Assembly: GCF_019977755.1 (NCBI RefSeq)
Contig: NZ_AP025144.1
Coordinates: forward strand, 248,001 to 312,000
Direction of reading: 5' to 3'
Length of the DNA stretch: 64,000 nucleotides
Source: Vibrio penaeicida
Lineage (GTDB): Bacteria; Pseudomonadota; Gammaproteobacteria; Enterobacterales; Vibrionaceae
Position 1 is the stretch's first letter. Every line of letters starts with the position of its first letter. The notes under the pieces were generated by a model, which ran no database searches, was not told the origin of the DNA, and worked only from the letters and a program-made list of their open reading frames with translations. Below, piece by piece: positions 8,854 to 19,585 of this stretch. Both the position numbers and the translations under genes were made by a program.

Positions 8854-10446
8854 TTAGTGGCGGAAGTGACGCATGCCAGTAAAGATCATCGCCATTCCGT
8901 GTTCGTCAGCAGCTGCAATAACTTCGTCATCACGCATAGAGCCACCTGGCTGAATCACGCATTTGATGCCCGCTTCTGCAGCAGCATCGATGCCATCACG
9001 GAATGGGAAGAATGCGTCAGATGCCATAACGCAGCCTTCAACTTGAAGACCTTCGTCTGCGGCTTTGATGCCTGCGATTTTAGCAGAGTAAACACGGCTC
9101 ATTTGACCAGCGCCCACACCAATAGTCATGTCGCCTTTCGAGTAAACGATCGCGTTGGATTTTACGTATTTCGCAACTTTCCAGCAGAATAGCGCGTCTT
9201 TTAGCTCTTCTTCTGTCGGTTGGCGTTTAGAAACCACTTTAAGGTCAGACGCTTCAACCATGCCTTGGTCACGGTCTTGAACTAGTAGGCCACCGTTAAC
9301 GCGTTTCACGTCAAAGCCAGTCGTCTTAGTTGTCCACTCGCCACACTCAAGTAGGCGAAGGTTTTTCTTAGCCGCTACGATTTCTACTGCTTCAGCTGAA
9401 ACAGAAGGGGCAATGATAACTTCAACGAATTGGCGCTCAGTGATAGCGGTTGCAGTTGCAGCGTCTAGTTCACGGTTGAATGCGATGATGCCGCCAAATG
9501 CAGACGTTGGGTCTGTTTTGAACGCACGGTCGTAAGCTTCTAGGATGTTTTCACCTAGTGCTACACCACATGGGTTAGCGTGCTTAACGATCACACATGC
9601 TGGCTCGTCGAACTCTTTCACACACTCAAGAGCTGCGTCAGTGTCAGCGATGTTGTTGTAGGACAGTGCTTTACCTTGAATTTGGCGAGCAGTAGACACT
9701 GATGCTTCTTCAGGGTTTGCTTCAACGTAGAATGCTGCAGCTTGGTGGCTGTTCTCACCGTAGCGCATGTCTTGCTTTTTCTCGAACTGTTGGTTGAACG
9801 TGCGAGGGAATTTGCTCTCTTCATCACCTTCTTTGTTCTCACCATATGATGGAACCATAGTGCCGAAGTAGTTGGCGATCATGCCGTCGTAAGAAGCTGT
9901 GTGTTCGAACGCAGCGATAGCTAGGTCGAAGCGAGTCTCTAGTGTTAGAGATTTCTCGTTAGCGTCCATTTCGGCGATAACGCGATCGTAGTCGTGTGCG
10001 TTCACAACGATAGTGACGTCTTTGTGGTTTTTCGCTGCAGAGCGAACCATTGTTGGACCACCGATATCAATGTTCTCAACAGCATCAGCCAGCGTACAAC
10101 CTTCTTTAGCAACAGTTTCTGCAAATGGGTATAGGTTAACTACAACCATATCGATAGGGTTAATGCCGTGTGTTTCCATGATGGCATCGTCTTGACCGCG
10201 ACGACCAAGAACACCACCGTGAACTTTAGGATGAAGCGTTTTAACGCGACCGTCCATCATCTCAGGGAATCCAGTGTAATCGGATACTTCAGTTACAGAG
10301 ATGCCTTGTTCGGCAAGAAGGCGGGCTGTGCCACCAGTAGACAGGATATCAATACCGCGGTCGGCAAGAGATTTTGCAAACTCAACGATACCAGTTTTGT
10401 CTGATACGCTGATAAGAGCGCGGCGAATAGGACGAGCGTTATTCAT
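8854..10446 (-). CDS. purH: Bifunctional AICAR formyltransferase / IMP cyclohydrolase
   Basis: PurH carries out the last two steps to IMP. The 530-aa protein has the N-terminal MGS-like cyclohydrolase domain ([33 protein letters not shown]) and the C-terminal AICARFT domain with [10 protein letters not shown] near 284 and the terminal [15 protein letters not shown] block. The frame opens at 10470, but [13 protein letters not shown] from 10446 matches the family start; an ATG at 10455 (MEAMNN) is also possible. First gene of purHD; a PurR-like box lies about 245 bp upstream. Confidence 0.96.
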   Translation of the reverse strand: MNNARPIRRALISVSDKTGIVEFAKSLADRGIDILSTGGTARLLAEQGISVTEVSDYTGFPEMMDGRVKTLHPKVHGGVLGRRGQDDAIMETHGINPIDMVVVNLYPFAETVAKEGCTLADAVENIDIGGPTMVRSAAKNHKDVTIVVNAHDYDRVIAEMDANEKSLTLETRFDLAIAAFEHTASYDGMIANYFGTMVPSYGENKEGDEESKFPRTFNQQFEKKQDMRYGENSHQAAAFYVEANPEEASVSTARQIQGKALSYNNIADTDAALECVKEFDEPACVIVKHANPCGVALGENILEAYDRAFKTDPTSAFGGIIAFNRELDAATATAITERQFVEVIIAPSVSAEAVEIVAAKKNLRLLECGEWTTKTTGFDVKRVNGGLLVQDRDQGMVEASDLKVVSKRQPTEEELKDALFCWKVAKYVKSNAIVYSKGDMTIGVGAGQMSRVYSAKIAGIKAADEGLQVEGCVMASDAFFPFRDGIDAAAEAGIKCVIQPGGSMRDDEVIAAADEHGMAMIFTGMRHFRH

Positions 10447-10688
10447 TGCTTCCATCTTCCTCAAATTCACAGAGTAGTTAGATTAAAGATATTTGCCAAA
10501 AATGTACTTGTTCTTACGCTCATTAAGGATAAATAGAATTATCATTCCTTAGGTCATGCCATTATTATTAGAGACATGTGAGCAAAGATATTGGCCAGTT
10601 TTGGTAAAGACCTTTGATTGGTCGATGTATTCATTTCAACTCGAAATTTGATGGCGCGTATTCTAACTAAATTATTACAAAAAAGCTC

Positions 10689-10704
10689 GCGCAATCGTTT
10701 GGCG
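10689..10704. promoter_or_regulatory. PurR-like operator upstream of purHD
   Basis: GCGCAATCGTTTGGCG resembles the palindromic PurR consensus (ANGCAANCGNTTNCNT) with its central GCAANCGNTT intact. It lies in the spacer between divergent purH and zntR, consistent with purine repression of purHD. Assigned by motif and position only. Confidence 0.5.
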
Positions 10705-10768
10705 TCACAAAAATAATTAGGAAAATCCGTTTTTGACACCAAAATCGTAACAATAAGGTTAAAAAAAC

Positions 10769-11212
10769 ATGTTTCAGATTGGTGAGTTAGCGAAAAGGTG
10801 CGAAGTCAGCACTGACACGTTACGCTTCTACGAAAAGAATAAATTGATATCGCCAGCTGGGCGAAGCGAGTCCGGCTATCGGCTTTATGATGAAGAAAAT
10901 CAAAAACAGGTTCAGTTTATCCTCAAATCTAAGTCTCTTGGGTTGAGTTTGGATGAAATTCGTGAACTTTTAGATATTAAGTTAGAAGCGACAGAACACA
11001 GTTGTGCTGAAGTAAAGTCGATCACGTCGGCGAAACTGACCCTTATCGATGAAAAAATTCATGACTTAACACGAATTCGTCGAGCATTGAAGAAAATCAA
11101 TGATGCGTGCTGTGGGCACGTCGATGACGATGCTAGCCATTGTTCAATTCTCGAGGCATTGGCAGGAGAAAAAGTGCATGGTCGTGGAGTTTGCTGTGAT
11201 GAGCGACAATAA
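10769..11212 (+). CDS. zntR: ZntR, Zn(II)-responsive MerR-family regulator
   Basis: A 147-aa MerR-family activator. The N-terminal winged helix includes IGELAKRCEVSTDTLRFYEK and GYRLYDEEN, followed by a dimerisation helix. Metal-site cysteines match ZntR: one in the HSCAEVK loop (near 79), the CC pair in NDACCGH (near 114), one in HCSILEAL and a further CC at the C-terminus. ZntR activates a zinc-export ATPase gene by distorting the promoter; no such exporter is in this window. Usual location beside purH. Confidence 0.88.
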   Translation: MFQIGELAKRCEVSTDTLRFYEKNKLISPAGRSESGYRLYDEENQKQVQFILKSKSLGLSLDEIRELLDIKLEATEHSCAEVKSITSAKLTLIDEKIHDLTRIRRALKKINDACCGHVDDDASHCSILEALAGEKVHGRGVCCDERQ

Positions 11213-11254
11213 GTCACGTTGCTTAAAGAAAGTGGCTAACGGTTAATGATGAAT

Positions 11255-11282
11255 AAAAATGGGCAGCTTTAGAACTGCCCAT
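11255..11282 (-). terminator. terminator of the alcohol dehydrogenase gene
   Basis: ATGGGCAG/CTGCCCAT stem at 11259-11282; read leftward it is followed by TTTTTATTC. It sits between convergent zntR and adh and may serve both. Confidence 0.7.
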
Positions 11283-11326
11283 TGTGTATCTGCAGTTGAG
11301 AATTACTGTGCTTGGGTGAAGGAGAG

Positions 11327-12340
11327 TTACGCAAACTCCATCACGATTCGACCAGTAATTTCGCCTTTTTCCATATCAGCAAAGATGTCATTGATGTCTT
11401 CAAGCTGCTTTACTTCCGTGATGGCTTTCACTTTACCATCAGCCGCAAATTGCAGACATTCTTGCAGGTCTTTTCGCGTACCAACAATAGAACCAATCAC
11501 CTTCACTCCATTCAACACGGTATCAAAAATAGGGATAGGCATGTCTTCAGGGGGCAACCCAACCAATACACATGAACCGCCTCGTCGGATGGCTCTGTAT
11601 GCTTCTTGGAACGCAGGCTTGGATACTGCGGTGCAGACAACACCATGTACCCCTCCAACCAGCTCTTGAATGACCTCTGAAGGCTTCTGTTTCATAAAGT
11701 CGATACAATGAGTAGCACCGAGTTCTTTTGCCAGTGCCAGCTTCTCATCTCCAGTATCTACCGCGATGACATTCATACCCATTGCTACTGCGTATTGAAT
11801 CGCCAAGTGGCCTAAGCCACCTGCACCAATAATCGCGACCCATTGCCCAGGTTTTACACTGGTGACTTTCAAGGCTTTGTAGGTGGTTACGCCTGCGCAG
11901 AATAAAGGCGCGGCATCGACGTAGTTGAGACCTTCAGGGATTTTAATCGCATATTCGCCATTCGCGAGGCAGTATTCAGCATACCCGCCATCGACAGAGT
12001 AGCCAGCATTATGCTGATCGAGACAAAGGGTTTCTTGACCTTCTAAGCAGTAATCACAATGACCACAAGCACTATAGAGCCACGGAATTCCAACGCGATC
12101 CCCCACTTTTAAGTGGTGGATCTCACTGCCGACTTCGACAACTTCACCTACACCTTCATGTCCGGGGACCAATGGCATTTTAGGCTTCACAGGCCAATCA
12201 CCATGACAGGCGTGTAAATCGGTGTGGCATACGCCACAAGCGTGGATCTTAACTAACACATCGCGTGCCTTTACGTTTGGCAGCGGAATATCTTTAATGA
12301 CCAGCGGTCCTTTAAACTCATTCACCACAGCGGCTTTCAT
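11327..12340 (-). CDS. adhP: Zinc-dependent alcohol dehydrogenase (AdhP family)
   Basis: A 337-aa medium-chain dehydrogenase. The catalytic zinc motif is [15 protein letters not shown] with [12 protein letters not shown]; four structural-zinc cysteines are in [15 protein letters not shown]; the NAD-binding [13 protein letters not shown] is near 167-179. It interconverts primary alcohols and aldehydes with NAD. The start at 12340 is favoured by GGAG seven bases upstream; the in-frame ATG at 12352 lacks this. A Fur-like box lies about 30 bp upstream, an unusual regulatory link. Exact substrate is not determined. Confidence 0.88.
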   Translation of the reverse strand: MKAAVVNEFKGPLVIKDIPLPNVKARDVLVKIHACGVCHTDLHACHGDWPVKPKMPLVPGHEGVGEVVEVGSEIHHLKVGDRVGIPWLYSACGHCDYCLEGQETLCLDQHNAGYSVDGGYAEYCLANGEYAIKIPEGLNYVDAAPLFCAGVTTYKALKVTSVKPGQWVAIIGAGGLGHLAIQYAVAMGMNVIAVDTGDEKLALAKELGATHCIDFMKQKPSEVIQELVGGVHGVVCTAVSKPAFQEAYRAIRRGGSCVLVGLPPEDMPIPIFDTVLNGVKVIGSIVGTRKDLQECLQFAADGKVKAITEVKQLEDINDIFADMEKGEITGRIVMEFA

Positions 12341-12369
12341 GGGATTCTCCATCAGTGACTAAATGTTTT

Positions 12370-12384
12370 CGATAATCATTCTCA
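12370..12384. promoter_or_regulatory. Fur-box-like site upstream of adhP
   Basis: CGATAATCATTCTCA matches 13 of 15 positions of the 7-1-7 Fur consensus TGATAATNATTATCA. A degenerate A+T-rich continuation (TGATATGAATTTAAATTGATATTAA) follows. It lies 30-44 bp upstream of the adhP start codon, where Fur-Fe(II) would block transcription. Confidence 0.6.
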
Positions 12385-12465
12385 TTTAATTGATATGAAT
12401 TTAAATTGATATTAATCACGAAAGGTGAGGAAAATGAAGCGCGGTTTCTAGTGTGTGATAGACAA

Positions 12466-12495
12466 CAAAAAACGCCACTCGATGTGGCGTTTTAG
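12466..12495 (-). terminator. chemoreceptor gene terminator
   Basis: AACGCCAC/GTGGCGTT stem (12471-12491) with loop TCGAT; read leftward it ends in TTTTTTG. It lies 33 bp past the stop codon of the chemoreceptor gene. Confidence 0.8.
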
Positions 12496-12523
12496 CGTGT
12501 TTATCCAATCGCACCTTGAACGA

Positions 12524-14167
12524 TTAAACCTTGAAGTGATGGATTATCTTTTGGAGGTTTTGCCCATTACTAAGCAATACTTCACTTGCTTGTGCAACTT
12601 GCGTTGCTTGGGCTGCCGACTGGTCGCTGTTTTCTGAAATGATGACCAAATTTTTACTGATCTCTTCGGTAGCAAGAGTCTGCTGAGCACTTGAATCGGC
12701 TATTTGCTGGTTAAGATCCAATATATGGCTGATTTGTTGCCCAATTTCGGCCAATGTTTCTCGTGCTTCCTTAGCTTGTCCGTGGGTGGCATTGGATTGG
12801 ACTTGTGTTTTCTCCATTGCAGAGGTAACCGTTTTTGCTCTAGCTTGTAGGTTACCTACAATTTGCTCTATCTCATCAGTACTTGCTTGCGTTCGAGTTG
12901 CTAAGGTGCGTACTTCATCTGCCACCACCGCAAAGCCTCGTCCTTGTTCCCCAGCACGAGCGGCTTCAATAGCTGCGTTGAGCGCCAATAAGTTAGTTTG
13001 CTCAGCAATACCCCGAATAACATCCAATACCGTACTCACCGTTTCAGAATCCTGAGCAAGTTGAAGAGTACTTTTTTCTGTTTCTGTCAGTAGGTCGGAC
13101 AGTGAGCTCATATGGCTGGTCGCGCTATCGATAACACTAACCCCTTGCTCACCCAATTGTGCAGCTTGTTGTGCAGCATCTGCGGCAGAAGAGGCTGACG
13201 TAGCGACTTCTTGGTTACTGGCGTGGAGCTCATTCATCGCAGAGGCAACTGTATCGACGGATTGATGTTGTTCACCCGCCTTCATTGACGCATCTGACGC
13301 CACTTGGTTAAGTTGTGTAGCGGCGCTAGTAATGCCTTCACTTACAGGAATCATGTCGGTGACAATAGAGCGTATTTTGTTGGTAAATAGATTAAATGCC
13401 GCAGCGATGTGGCTGAGTTCATCCTTTCCATTCGAAGGTAAGTCTTTGGTGAGGTCGCCATCTCCTTCGGCGATATCATTAAGTGCTTCTTCGGTGTCAA
13501 TACAAGGTTTGGTAATGCTGTAGCCAAACCAAGTGGCAATGAGAGCCATAGTAATCAAGCAGGCAATTATAATCATAATGATTGACTGGGCTCGCTCCCA
13601 AAACAGCGCGTCTACATCATCAATGTATACCCCACTTCCAACAATCCACCCCCAAGGTTCATGGAGTTTTACATAAGACACTTTTTCTACATCTACTTCC
13701 GAACTAGGCTTTGGCCACATGTAATTGACGAACCCACCGCCGTTGTTTCGCTTAACCTCGTTAACGAATTCAATGAAAAGTGATTTTCCTGTGGGATCTT
13801 TTACACCGGACAAGTCCTTACCATTAAGTTGAGGTTTAATTGGGTGATTAACCATATAGGGGCGGGTGTCGTTTACCCAAAAGTAATCATTTTTCTCGTA
13901 CCGCAGACCATTTAGTGCAGCCTTAGCTTGGGTCTGTGCTTCTACTTTAGTAAGAGTTCCATTTTTTTCGAGTTGGTAAAAATGCTCAATTACACTGTGC
14001 GCTGTCTCGACCAAATGGCGAGTTTTTACTTGTTTAGCGGTAAGCAGGTCACCAAAGTAAGCGTATTTTATGTAGGCAAGTGGGGCGAGCATAAGTAACG
14101 CAATAGTAAGCGTCATAATGTACAGCCGTGATTTGATGGACACGGAGCGCAAGCTAATTCCATTCAT
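12524..14167 (-). CDS. Methyl-accepting chemotaxis protein with single Cache sensor
   Basis: A 547-aa transmembrane chemoreceptor. It has an N-terminal membrane helix (about 15-35) and a periplasmic sCache_2-type domain (about 40-185, with [15 protein letters not shown] and [15 protein letters not shown]). A second membrane helix (about 195-217), HAMP, and the cytoplasmic signalling domain with the conserved hairpin tip ([20 protein letters not shown]) follow. Cache_2 receptors typically bind small organic acids; the ligand is not predictable here. It is monocistronic with its own terminator. A short perfect palindrome lies upstream. Confidence 0.9.
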   Translation of the reverse strand: MNGISLRSVSIKSRLYIMTLTIALLMLAPLAYIKYAYFGDLLTAKQVKTRHLVETAHSVIEHFYQLEKNGTLTKVEAQTQAKAALNGLRYEKNDYFWVNDTRPYMVNHPIKPQLNGKDLSGVKDPTGKSLFIEFVNEVKRNNGGGFVNYMWPKPSSEVDVEKVSYVKLHEPWGWIVGSGVYIDDVDALFWERAQSIIMIIIACLITMALIATWFGYSITKPCIDTEEALNDIAEGDGDLTKDLPSNGKDELSHIAAAFNLFTNKIRSIVTDMIPVSEGITSAATQLNQVASDASMKAGEQHQSVDTVASAMNELHASNQEVATSASSAADAAQQAAQLGEQGVSVIDSATSHMSSLSDLLTETEKSTLQLAQDSETVSTVLDVIRGIAEQTNLLALNAAIEAARAGEQGRGFAVVADEVRTLATRTQASTDEIEQIVGNLQARAKTVTSAMEKTQVQSNATHGQAKEARETLAEIGQQISHILDLNQQIADSSAQQTLATEEISKNLVIISENSDQSAAQATQVAQASEVLLSNGQNLQKIIHHFKV

Positions 14168-14470
14168 ATCGACAATCCTTTGTTTAGTGATTCGTTCGCT
14201 AGGCGTTATTTTTATTTTTTTAAGCTACATCGTGTTCGTTACACGTCAACGACGTGTACCAATTTAAAGTTAGCCTTTAATTGATTATAAAAAGGAGAGC
14301 TAGATAGATAAATTCGACCAAAGGCACATAAAAGGATTGATTTCGGGCTACTTTGGGAAGGTGGTTAAGTAATTGCTTATGAAGGAAAATACGCTTTTGA
14401 GCTGTACAGTAATTTTATTGGTCTTTATGTGAATGAGTTCAGAAGTGAGTGCGAGATTTGGATTCCAATA
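14168..14470. other. intergenic spacer between the chemoreceptor gene and the fis terminator
   Basis: About 300 bp without a convincing gene. It contains a perfect 17-bp palindrome, ACACGTC-AAC-GACGTGT (14241-14257), about 75 bp upstream of the chemoreceptor start codon. Promoter elements for that gene presumably lie here; nothing else is recognised. Confidence 0.5.
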
Positions 14471-14501
14471 AAAAAAGCCCTGACCAAGTAGTCAGGGCTT
14501 T
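14471..14501 (-). terminator. fis operon terminator
   Basis: AAAGCCCTGAC/GTCAGGGCTTT 11-bp stem (14474-14501) with a six-base loop; the leftward transcript continues into T-rich sequence. It lies 28 bp past the fis stop. Confidence 0.85.
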
Positions 14502-14528
14502 AAAATTCGGTAGAAAACTGATCTGTGA

Positions 14529-14825
14529 TTAGTTCATGCCGTATTTTTTAAGTTTCTTACGAAGCGTACCGCGGTTGATACCCATCATAGTTGCTGCGCG
14601 TGTTTGGTTACCACGAGTGTATTGCATGATGGTGTCTAGTAGTGGCTGCTCTACTTCTGCCAATACTAGTTCGTACAGGTCGTTGACTTCCTGGCCATTA
14701 AGTTGAGCAAGGTAGTTTTTAAGAGACGCTTTTACTGAGTCACGTAATGGCTTTTGAGTGATCTGGTCTTGTGAGGTCACTGTAGTTACTGTCAATGCTT
14801 CGGAAGTCAGATTTTGTTCGAACAT
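14529..14825 (-). CDS. fis: DNA-binding protein Fis
   Basis: A 98-aa nucleoid protein identical in layout to enterobacterial Fis: N-terminal beta-hairpin arms ([13 protein letters not shown]), helices A/B, and the C-terminal helix-turn-helix ([26 protein letters not shown]). It regulates rRNA promoters, recombination and replication. It follows dusB by 24 bp on the same strand, the classic dusB-fis operon, so its expression depends on the upstream promoter. Confidence 0.98.
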   Translation of the reverse strand: MFEQNLTSEALTVTTVTSQDQITQKPLRDSVKASLKNYLAQLNGQEVNDLYELVLAEVEQPLLDTIMQYTRGNQTRAATMMGINRGTLRKKLKKYGMN

Positions 14826-14849
14826 ATTCGGTCTAGCTCTTTTCTGTAA

Positions 14850-15863
14850 TTATGATGCAACGTTATCAAAATAACCTTCTAGCGCGTCCAGTTGCAGCGG
14901 AGCCGCTTCTATAGCGTTGAAGGTACGGCGAAACTCACTTGCTTGCTCACGTTCTTTTAAGTACCAGCCAACGTGCTTACGCGCGATTCTAGGACCTAAA
15001 AACTCCCCATAAAACTCATGAAGTGCCTTCACATGACCAAGCATAATGTCTTTCACTTCCAATACAGGAAGGGAAGCCATCGTGCTGCCGTTTTCCAAAT
15101 AGTGGTGGATTTCCTGAAAAATCCACGGACGACCCTGGGCAGGGCGACCTATCATCAAAGCGTCCGCACCAGTGTATTCCAGTACGAATTTGGCTTTTTC
15201 CGGGCTATCGATATCACCGTTAGCAATAACCGGTATGGAAACCGCCTGTTTAGCCGCTTTGATGCTTTCATATTCTGCCTCGCCTTTGTACATACAAGCC
15301 CGAGTTCGCCCATGTAGAGCAAGAGCTTGTATGCCGCAGTCTTCGGCCATTTTAGCAATTTGAACACAGTTCTTATTGTCTGTATTCCAGCCTGTACGGG
15401 TTTTCAATGTCACGGGAACATCAACGGCATTTACAACAGCGGTCAGTATCTTTTCGACAATGTCCGGATGCTGAAGTAATGCTGAGCCGGCAAGCTTCTT
15501 GTTTACTTTCTTAGCAGGGCAACCCATATTGATATCGATAATTTGTGCACCATTATCGACATTATATTGAGCGGCTTCTGCCATCTGCTGGGGATCTGCC
15601 CCTGCAATTTGTACTGAGCGGATGCCCGATTCGCCTTCATGTACCATGCGTTGTTGGGATTTCGCTGTTTTCCATACTTTGGGGTTTGACGACATCATTT
15701 CACTGACAGCCAAGCCCGCACCGTATCGGAGACATAACTCTCGAAAGGGTCTATCGGTGACTCCTGCCATAGGAGCGACGATAAGATTGTTCTTAAGTTG
15801 ATAGTTTCCGATCTTCAAAACAGCATTCAGTTCTATACCAGCAAGGGCGCGCATTTTACGCAT
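14850..15863 (-). CDS. dusB: tRNA-dihydrouridine synthase B
   Basis: An FMN-dependent enzyme that reduces U17 of tRNA. The 337-aa frame contains [15 protein letters not shown] near 30-44, the active-site Cys in [11 protein letters not shown], and LKTRTGW and NGDIDSP of the TIM barrel. The frame starts with [22 protein letters not shown]; most DusB proteins begin near the IGNYQL block, so the true start may be internal (ATG at 15854 or a TTG nearer IGNYQL). No strong Shine-Dalgarno settles it. First gene before fis, downstream of prmA. Confidence 0.95.
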   Translation of the reverse strand: MRKMRALAGIELNAVLKIGNYQLKNNLIVAPMAGVTDRPFRELCLRYGAGLAVSEMMSSNPKVWKTAKSQQRMVHEGESGIRSVQIAGADPQQMAEAAQYNVDNGAQIIDINMGCPAKKVNKKLAGSALLQHPDIVEKILTAVVNAVDVPVTLKTRTGWNTDNKNCVQIAKMAEDCGIQALALHGRTRACMYKGEAEYESIKAAKQAVSIPVIANGDIDSPEKAKFVLEYTGADALMIGRPAQGRPWIFQEIHHYLENGSTMASLPVLEVKDIMLGHVKALHEFYGEFLGPRIARKHVGWYLKEREQASEFRRTFNAIEAAPLQLDALEGYFDNVAS

Positions 15864-15967
15864 TTTTTCGCAAAGAGAAAAGCTTAATTTTTGAGCATTT
15901 ACAATTTGTTTTTTAAAATGCCTAAATTTCAGTCAATTAGAGTAGAAGCGCTTACTTTCTCTTGCTT

Positions 15968-16855
15968 TTAGGCATTTTTCTTGCCCGAAATTCGGCACCA
16001 TTCTGATTGTTCAATAATCGGATCGATGTTCAGTTCGTCTCGGTAGTAATTTGCTACGTCTTCTGCTTGTGTATCTAACACGCCAGACATCGCGAGCATG
16101 CCTTCAGGTTTCAGTAATCCTTTAATAACACCAGAGAGCTCACGCAGTGGCCCTGCAAGAATATTGGCAACCACAACGTCTGCAATAAGGTTGTCAGGCT
16201 GATCTTGTGGCAGAAACAATTCGAGCTGGTCCGCTACGCCATTTCGCTCTGCATTTGCTCTGGAAGCTTGAATAGCCTGTGGATCGATATCAATCCCAAT
16301 GACTTTACTTGCGCCCAGTTTGATTGCAGCGATAGCCAGAATGCCAGAGCCACAGCCAAAATCGATCACTGTTTTACCTTCGAGCTCAATTCCTTCAAGC
16401 CATTCAAGGCAGAGTGAAGTTGTTGGGTGCGTACCGGTGCCGAAAGCTAAACCTGGATCGAGCATAACGTTCACAGCATTTGGATCCGGAATATCTCGCC
16501 AGCTTGGGCAAATCCACAAACGCTTGCCAAATTGCATTGGGTGGAAATTCTCCATCCATTCGCGCTCCCAGTCTTTGTCTTCAAGTTGCTCGACTTTGTG
16601 CGCAAAACCATCTTCTAACAGATCGCTATCTGCAATTTGATTTAAGACTTGTTTGGTATCGGTTTCAGCGTCGTACAGTGCGACAACGTCCGTTTCACCC
16701 CATAAGCGAGTTTCACCCGGAAGCGGTTCGAACACAGGAGTATCTTTGGCATCTAAAAAGGTAACGGATAATGCGCCTGTGTTTTCCATCAGCATATCGC
16801 CGATTTGTTCAGCGTTCTTGTCGCTCGCATTGAGTTTGATTTGAATCCAGGGCAT
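15968..16855 (-). CDS. prmA: Ribosomal protein L11 methyltransferase
   Basis: PrmA trimethylates ribosomal protein L11 at several amino groups using S-adenosylmethionine. The protein is 295 aa from ATG 16855, which gives the standard [17 protein letters not shown] start and has AGGTG at suitable distance; the open frame extends further upstream without support. SAM-binding motif [13 protein letters not shown] lies near 166-178, with the [10 protein letters not shown] substrate motif near 230. Part of the conserved prmA-dusB-fis cluster. Confidence 0.96.
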   Translation of the reverse strand: MPWIQIKLNASDKNAEQIGDMLMENTGALSVTFLDAKDTPVFEPLPGETRLWGETDVVALYDAETDTKQVLNQIADSDLLEDGFAHKVEQLEDKDWEREWMENFHPMQFGKRLWICPSWRDIPDPNAVNVMLDPGLAFGTGTHPTTSLCLEWLEGIELEGKTVIDFGCGSGILAIAAIKLGASKVIGIDIDPQAIQASRANAERNGVADQLELFLPQDQPDNLIADVVVANILAGPLRELSGVIKGLLKPEGMLAMSGVLDTQAEDVANYYRDELNIDPIIEQSEWCRISGKKNA

Positions 16856-16910
16856 GGAGTGCACCTTTTTGTCATATTGAAATTGGTGGAGGAGTCTAGC
16901 TGATTTGGAC

Positions 16911-16951
16911 AAAAAAAACACTCCCCGACACTTTCTCAAGTGCGGGGAGTG
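16911..16951 (-). terminator. accBC terminator
   Basis: CACTCCCCG/CGGGGAGTG outer stem with an inner CACTT/AAGTG stem (16919-16951); the leftward transcript ends in eight U. Lies 26 bp past accC. Confidence 0.88.
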
Positions 16952-16977
16952 CGGTTTGTCTTTATCGGCGTAAACGC

Positions 16978-18321
16978 TTACTGAAGACCGAGTTTCTTCT
17001 CAAGGTAGTGAATGTTTGCACCACCGTGTTGGAAGTTCTCATCATTCATGATCATTTCTTGCAGAGACACATTGGTTTTGATGCCTTCAACGATCATTTC
17101 ACCCAATGCGTTCTTCATACGAGCAATCGCAACATCACGGTTTTCACCAAAGGTGATCAGTTTACCAATCATCGAATCGTAATGAGGAGGTACTGTGTAG
17201 CCCGTGTAGATGTGTGATTCCCAACGTACGCCCATACCGCCAGGTGCGTGGAAACGTTCCACCTTACCTGGAGAAGGCAAGAAGCGCTCTGGATCTTCGG
17301 CATTGATTCGGCATTCAACCGCATGACCGCTGATCTTAATGTCGTCTTGAGTGTAAGAAAGCGGTTGACCAGCAGCAACACGAAGTTGCTCTTTGATGAG
17401 GTCTACGCCCGTTACCATTTCAGTAACTGGGTGCTCTACTTGAATACGAGTGTTCATTTCGATGAAGTAGAATTCGCCGTTTTCGTATAGGAACTCAAAT
17501 GTACCCGCACCGCGATAGCCAATTTCCAAACAAGCGCGAGTACAACGCTCACCGATGTATTTACGCATTTCTGCCGTGATACCCGGTGCTGGCGCTTCTT
17601 CCACTACTTTTTGGTGACGACGCTGCATTGAGCAATCACGTTCGCCTAGGTGGATTGCACCACCCTGACCGTCTGCAATGATCTGAACTTCAACGTGACG
17701 TGGGTTTTCTAGGAATTTCTCCATGTAAACGATGTCGTTGTTGAATGCTGCTTTTGCTTCCGCACGAGTCATTGCAATCGCTTCAATCAATTCTTCTTCG
17801 CTACGAACCACACGCATACCGCGACCGCCGCCGCCGCCAGAGGCTTTGATGATCACAGGGTAGCCAATGCGTTTCGCGTGCGCTTTGTTTTTGCTGCCGT
17901 CGTCATCTAGCGGACCGTCTGAACCAGGTACGCATGGAACGCCTGCTTTTTTCATTGCCGTGATAGCGGAAACTTTGTCACCCATCATGCGGATGGTTTC
18001 GGCTTTAGGGCCGACGAAAATGAAACCGCTGCGTTCAACTTGCTCTGCAAAGTCAGCGTTTTCAGATAGGAAACCGTAGCCAGGGTGAATAGCGATAGCA
18101 CCAGTGACTTCCGCAGCAGAAATAATTCTTGGAATGTTTAGGTAGCTGTCGATACCACGAGCAGGACCGATACAAATGGATTCGTCTGCCAATAGTACGT
18201 GTTTAAGGTCACGGTCAGCGGTTGAGTGAACAGCGACCGTTTTAATACCCAGCTCTTTACATGCGCGAAGGATACGAAGTGCAATCTCACCTCGGTTCGC
18301 GATGACTAATTTATCTAGCAT
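16978..18321 (-). CDS. accC: Acetyl-CoA carboxylase, biotin carboxylase subunit
   Basis: AccC carboxylates the biotin of AccB with ATP and bicarbonate in fatty-acid synthesis. The 447-aa protein carries the N-terminal [21 protein letters not shown], the glycine-rich ATP-grasp loop [14 protein letters not shown] near 159-172, and the active-site stretch [14 protein letters not shown] near 288-301. It is 14 bp downstream of accB and ends at a strong terminator; aroQ-accB-accC forms a run on one strand. Confidence 0.98.
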   Translation of the reverse strand: MLDKLVIANRGEIALRILRACKELGIKTVAVHSTADRDLKHVLLADESICIGPARGIDSYLNIPRIISAAEVTGAIAIHPGYGFLSENADFAEQVERSGFIFVGPKAETIRMMGDKVSAITAMKKAGVPCVPGSDGPLDDDGSKNKAHAKRIGYPVIIKASGGGGGRGMRVVRSEEELIEAIAMTRAEAKAAFNNDIVYMEKFLENPRHVEVQIIADGQGGAIHLGERDCSMQRRHQKVVEEAPAPGITAEMRKYIGERCTRACLEIGYRGAGTFEFLYENGEFYFIEMNTRIQVEHPVTEMVTGVDLIKEQLRVAAGQPLSYTQDDIKISGHAVECRINAEDPERFLPSPGKVERFHAPGGMGVRWESHIYTGYTVPPHYDSMIGKLITFGENRDVAIARMKNALGEMIVEGIKTNVSLQEMIMNDENFQHGGANIHYLEKKLGLQ

Positions 18322-18335
18322 ATAATCAGCCTCAG

Positions 18336-18800
18336 TTATTCGATGATAACGAGTGGTTGGTCAAACTCAACAGGTTGACCGTCTTCCACTAGGATGGCTG
18401 TAACTACGCCAGATTTGTCCGCTTCGATTTGGTTCATCATTTTCATCGCTTCTACGATACATAGAGTGTCGCCAGCATTAACGCTTTGACCGATTTCGAT
18501 AAATGATTTTGATTCAGGGCTTGGAGAGCGGTAGAACGTACCGACCATTGGAGAAAGAACATGGTGTCCAGCCGGTACAGCTTCAGCCGGAGCTTCCGCT
18601 GCTGCTGGTGTTGCAGGTGCAGCTACAGGTGCTGCTGCCGCTGGAGCGACAGGCGCTGCTGCGTATTGAATAGGTGCCGCTACAGGAGCAGGACCGGAAC
18701 GACTGATTCGTACTGACTCTTCACCTTCAGAGATTTCAAGCTCTGCGATGCCAGATTCTTCCACTAACTCAATCAGCTTCTTAATTTTACGAATATCCAT
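18336..18800 (-). CDS. accB: Biotin carboxyl carrier protein of acetyl-CoA carboxylase
   Basis: The 154-aa carrier protein has an N-terminal [17 protein letters not shown] helix, a flexible Ala/Pro-rich linker (about 50-78) and a C-terminal biotinyl domain. The biotin-accepting Lys is in VEAMKMMNQ near 120, and the thumb-like [13 protein letters not shown] near 84-96 is typical of AccB. BirA biotinylates the Lys; AccC then carboxylates it. First of the accBC pair, 14 bp before accC. Confidence 0.98.
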   Translation of the reverse strand: MDIRKIKKLIELVEESGIAELEISEGEESVRISRSGPAPVAAPIQYAAAPVAPAAAAPVAAPATPAAAEAPAEAVPAGHHVLSPMVGTFYRSPSPESKSFIEIGQSVNAGDTLCIVEAMKMMNQIEADKSGVVTAILVEDGQPVEFDQPLVIIE

Positions 18801-18882
18801 CTTATTTTCTCTTTCTCAAATTAGGTGACTCTCAAGTATCGAGAGTGTTCTGTGTCATGTATTACTTATTTGACTGCTGGTA

Positions 18883-19335
18883 TTACCCATTTGACTGCAG
18901 GTGATTCACCGCTGCAGCCAATGCGAATTGGTAGCCTTGGGCACCCAAGCCACAAATTACCCCGACGGCTTTATCCGATAGGTAAGAATGATGGCGGAAA
19001 GGTTCACGTGCGTGAACGTTAGATAGGTGCACTTCAATGAACGGAATGTCGACGCCCAATAACGCGTCACGTAGAGCGACGCTAGTATGGGTAAACGCTG
19101 CTGGATTGATCACAATGAAATCCACATTTCCCATGGCAGCATGTATGGCTTCAATCAGTTCGTACTCACGATTGGATTGCAGATGCTGGATCTCTACATC
19201 AAGCGAAACCGCTTGGTGTTCTAGATCATCAATGATCTGAGAGAGCGTTTTAGAGCCATAATGTGCCGGTTCACGAAGACCCAAAAGATTAAGATTAGGA
19301 CCGTTTAGAACCAGAATGCGTGATTTTGTAGCCAT
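18883..19335 (-). CDS. aroQ: Type II 3-dehydroquinate dehydratase
   Basis: AroQ dehydrates 3-dehydroquinate to 3-dehydroshikimate, the third shikimate-pathway step. The 150-aa protein has the family start [17 protein letters not shown], the lid region with catalytic Arg and Tyr, [17 protein letters not shown] near 80-96 and [18 protein letters not shown] with the catalytic His near 105. Sits just upstream of accB, as in many gammaproteobacteria; the 82-bp spacer probably contains the accB leader. Confidence 0.96.
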   Translation of the reverse strand: MATKSRILVLNGPNLNLLGLREPAHYGSKTLSQIIDDLEHQAVSLDVEIQHLQSNREYELIEAIHAAMGNVDFIVINPAAFTHTSVALRDALLGVDIPFIEVHLSNVHAREPFRHHSYLSDKAVGVICGLGAQGYQFALAAAVNHLQSNG

Positions 19336-19540
19336 CGTGAGGTTATCTTCCTTTAACTAGAGGTTAAAATTCGACATTCCAAAATTTGTGAGCTGATAAT
19401 TAAATTTAGAGGTCTAAATTACCGTCTTGCTCAAATTAACTGTCGATTATAGACAATTCAGCGCAATTAGCAGCAAAATACTGGTCAAACCTCGACAATT
19501 TTATGTCAAAGATAAGGAAATTTGTGAGGAAGATAAAGAA

Positions 19541-19583
19541 TCCGGACCCGCCTTCAAGGAGACAGTAGTGGCGAGCCCGGAAA
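19541..19583 (-). terminator. possible terminator of the DMT transporter gene
   Basis: Imperfect TCCGGACCCGCC / GGCGAGCCCGGA stem (10 of 12 pairs) directly after the transporter stop codon; only short T stretches follow on the minus strand, so this is tentative. Confidence 0.4.
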
Positions 19584-19585
19584 AC

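Noticed and set aside
10554..10742. 62-codon minus-strand open frame between purH and zntR
   Set aside because: It covers the PurR-like box and the promoter region; no Shine-Dalgarno sequence or recognisable product.
11261..11280. Hairpin after zntR considered as the zntR terminator
   Set aside because: The T-run follows only on the minus strand, so it is assigned mainly to the alcohol dehydrogenase gene; zntR may share it weakly.
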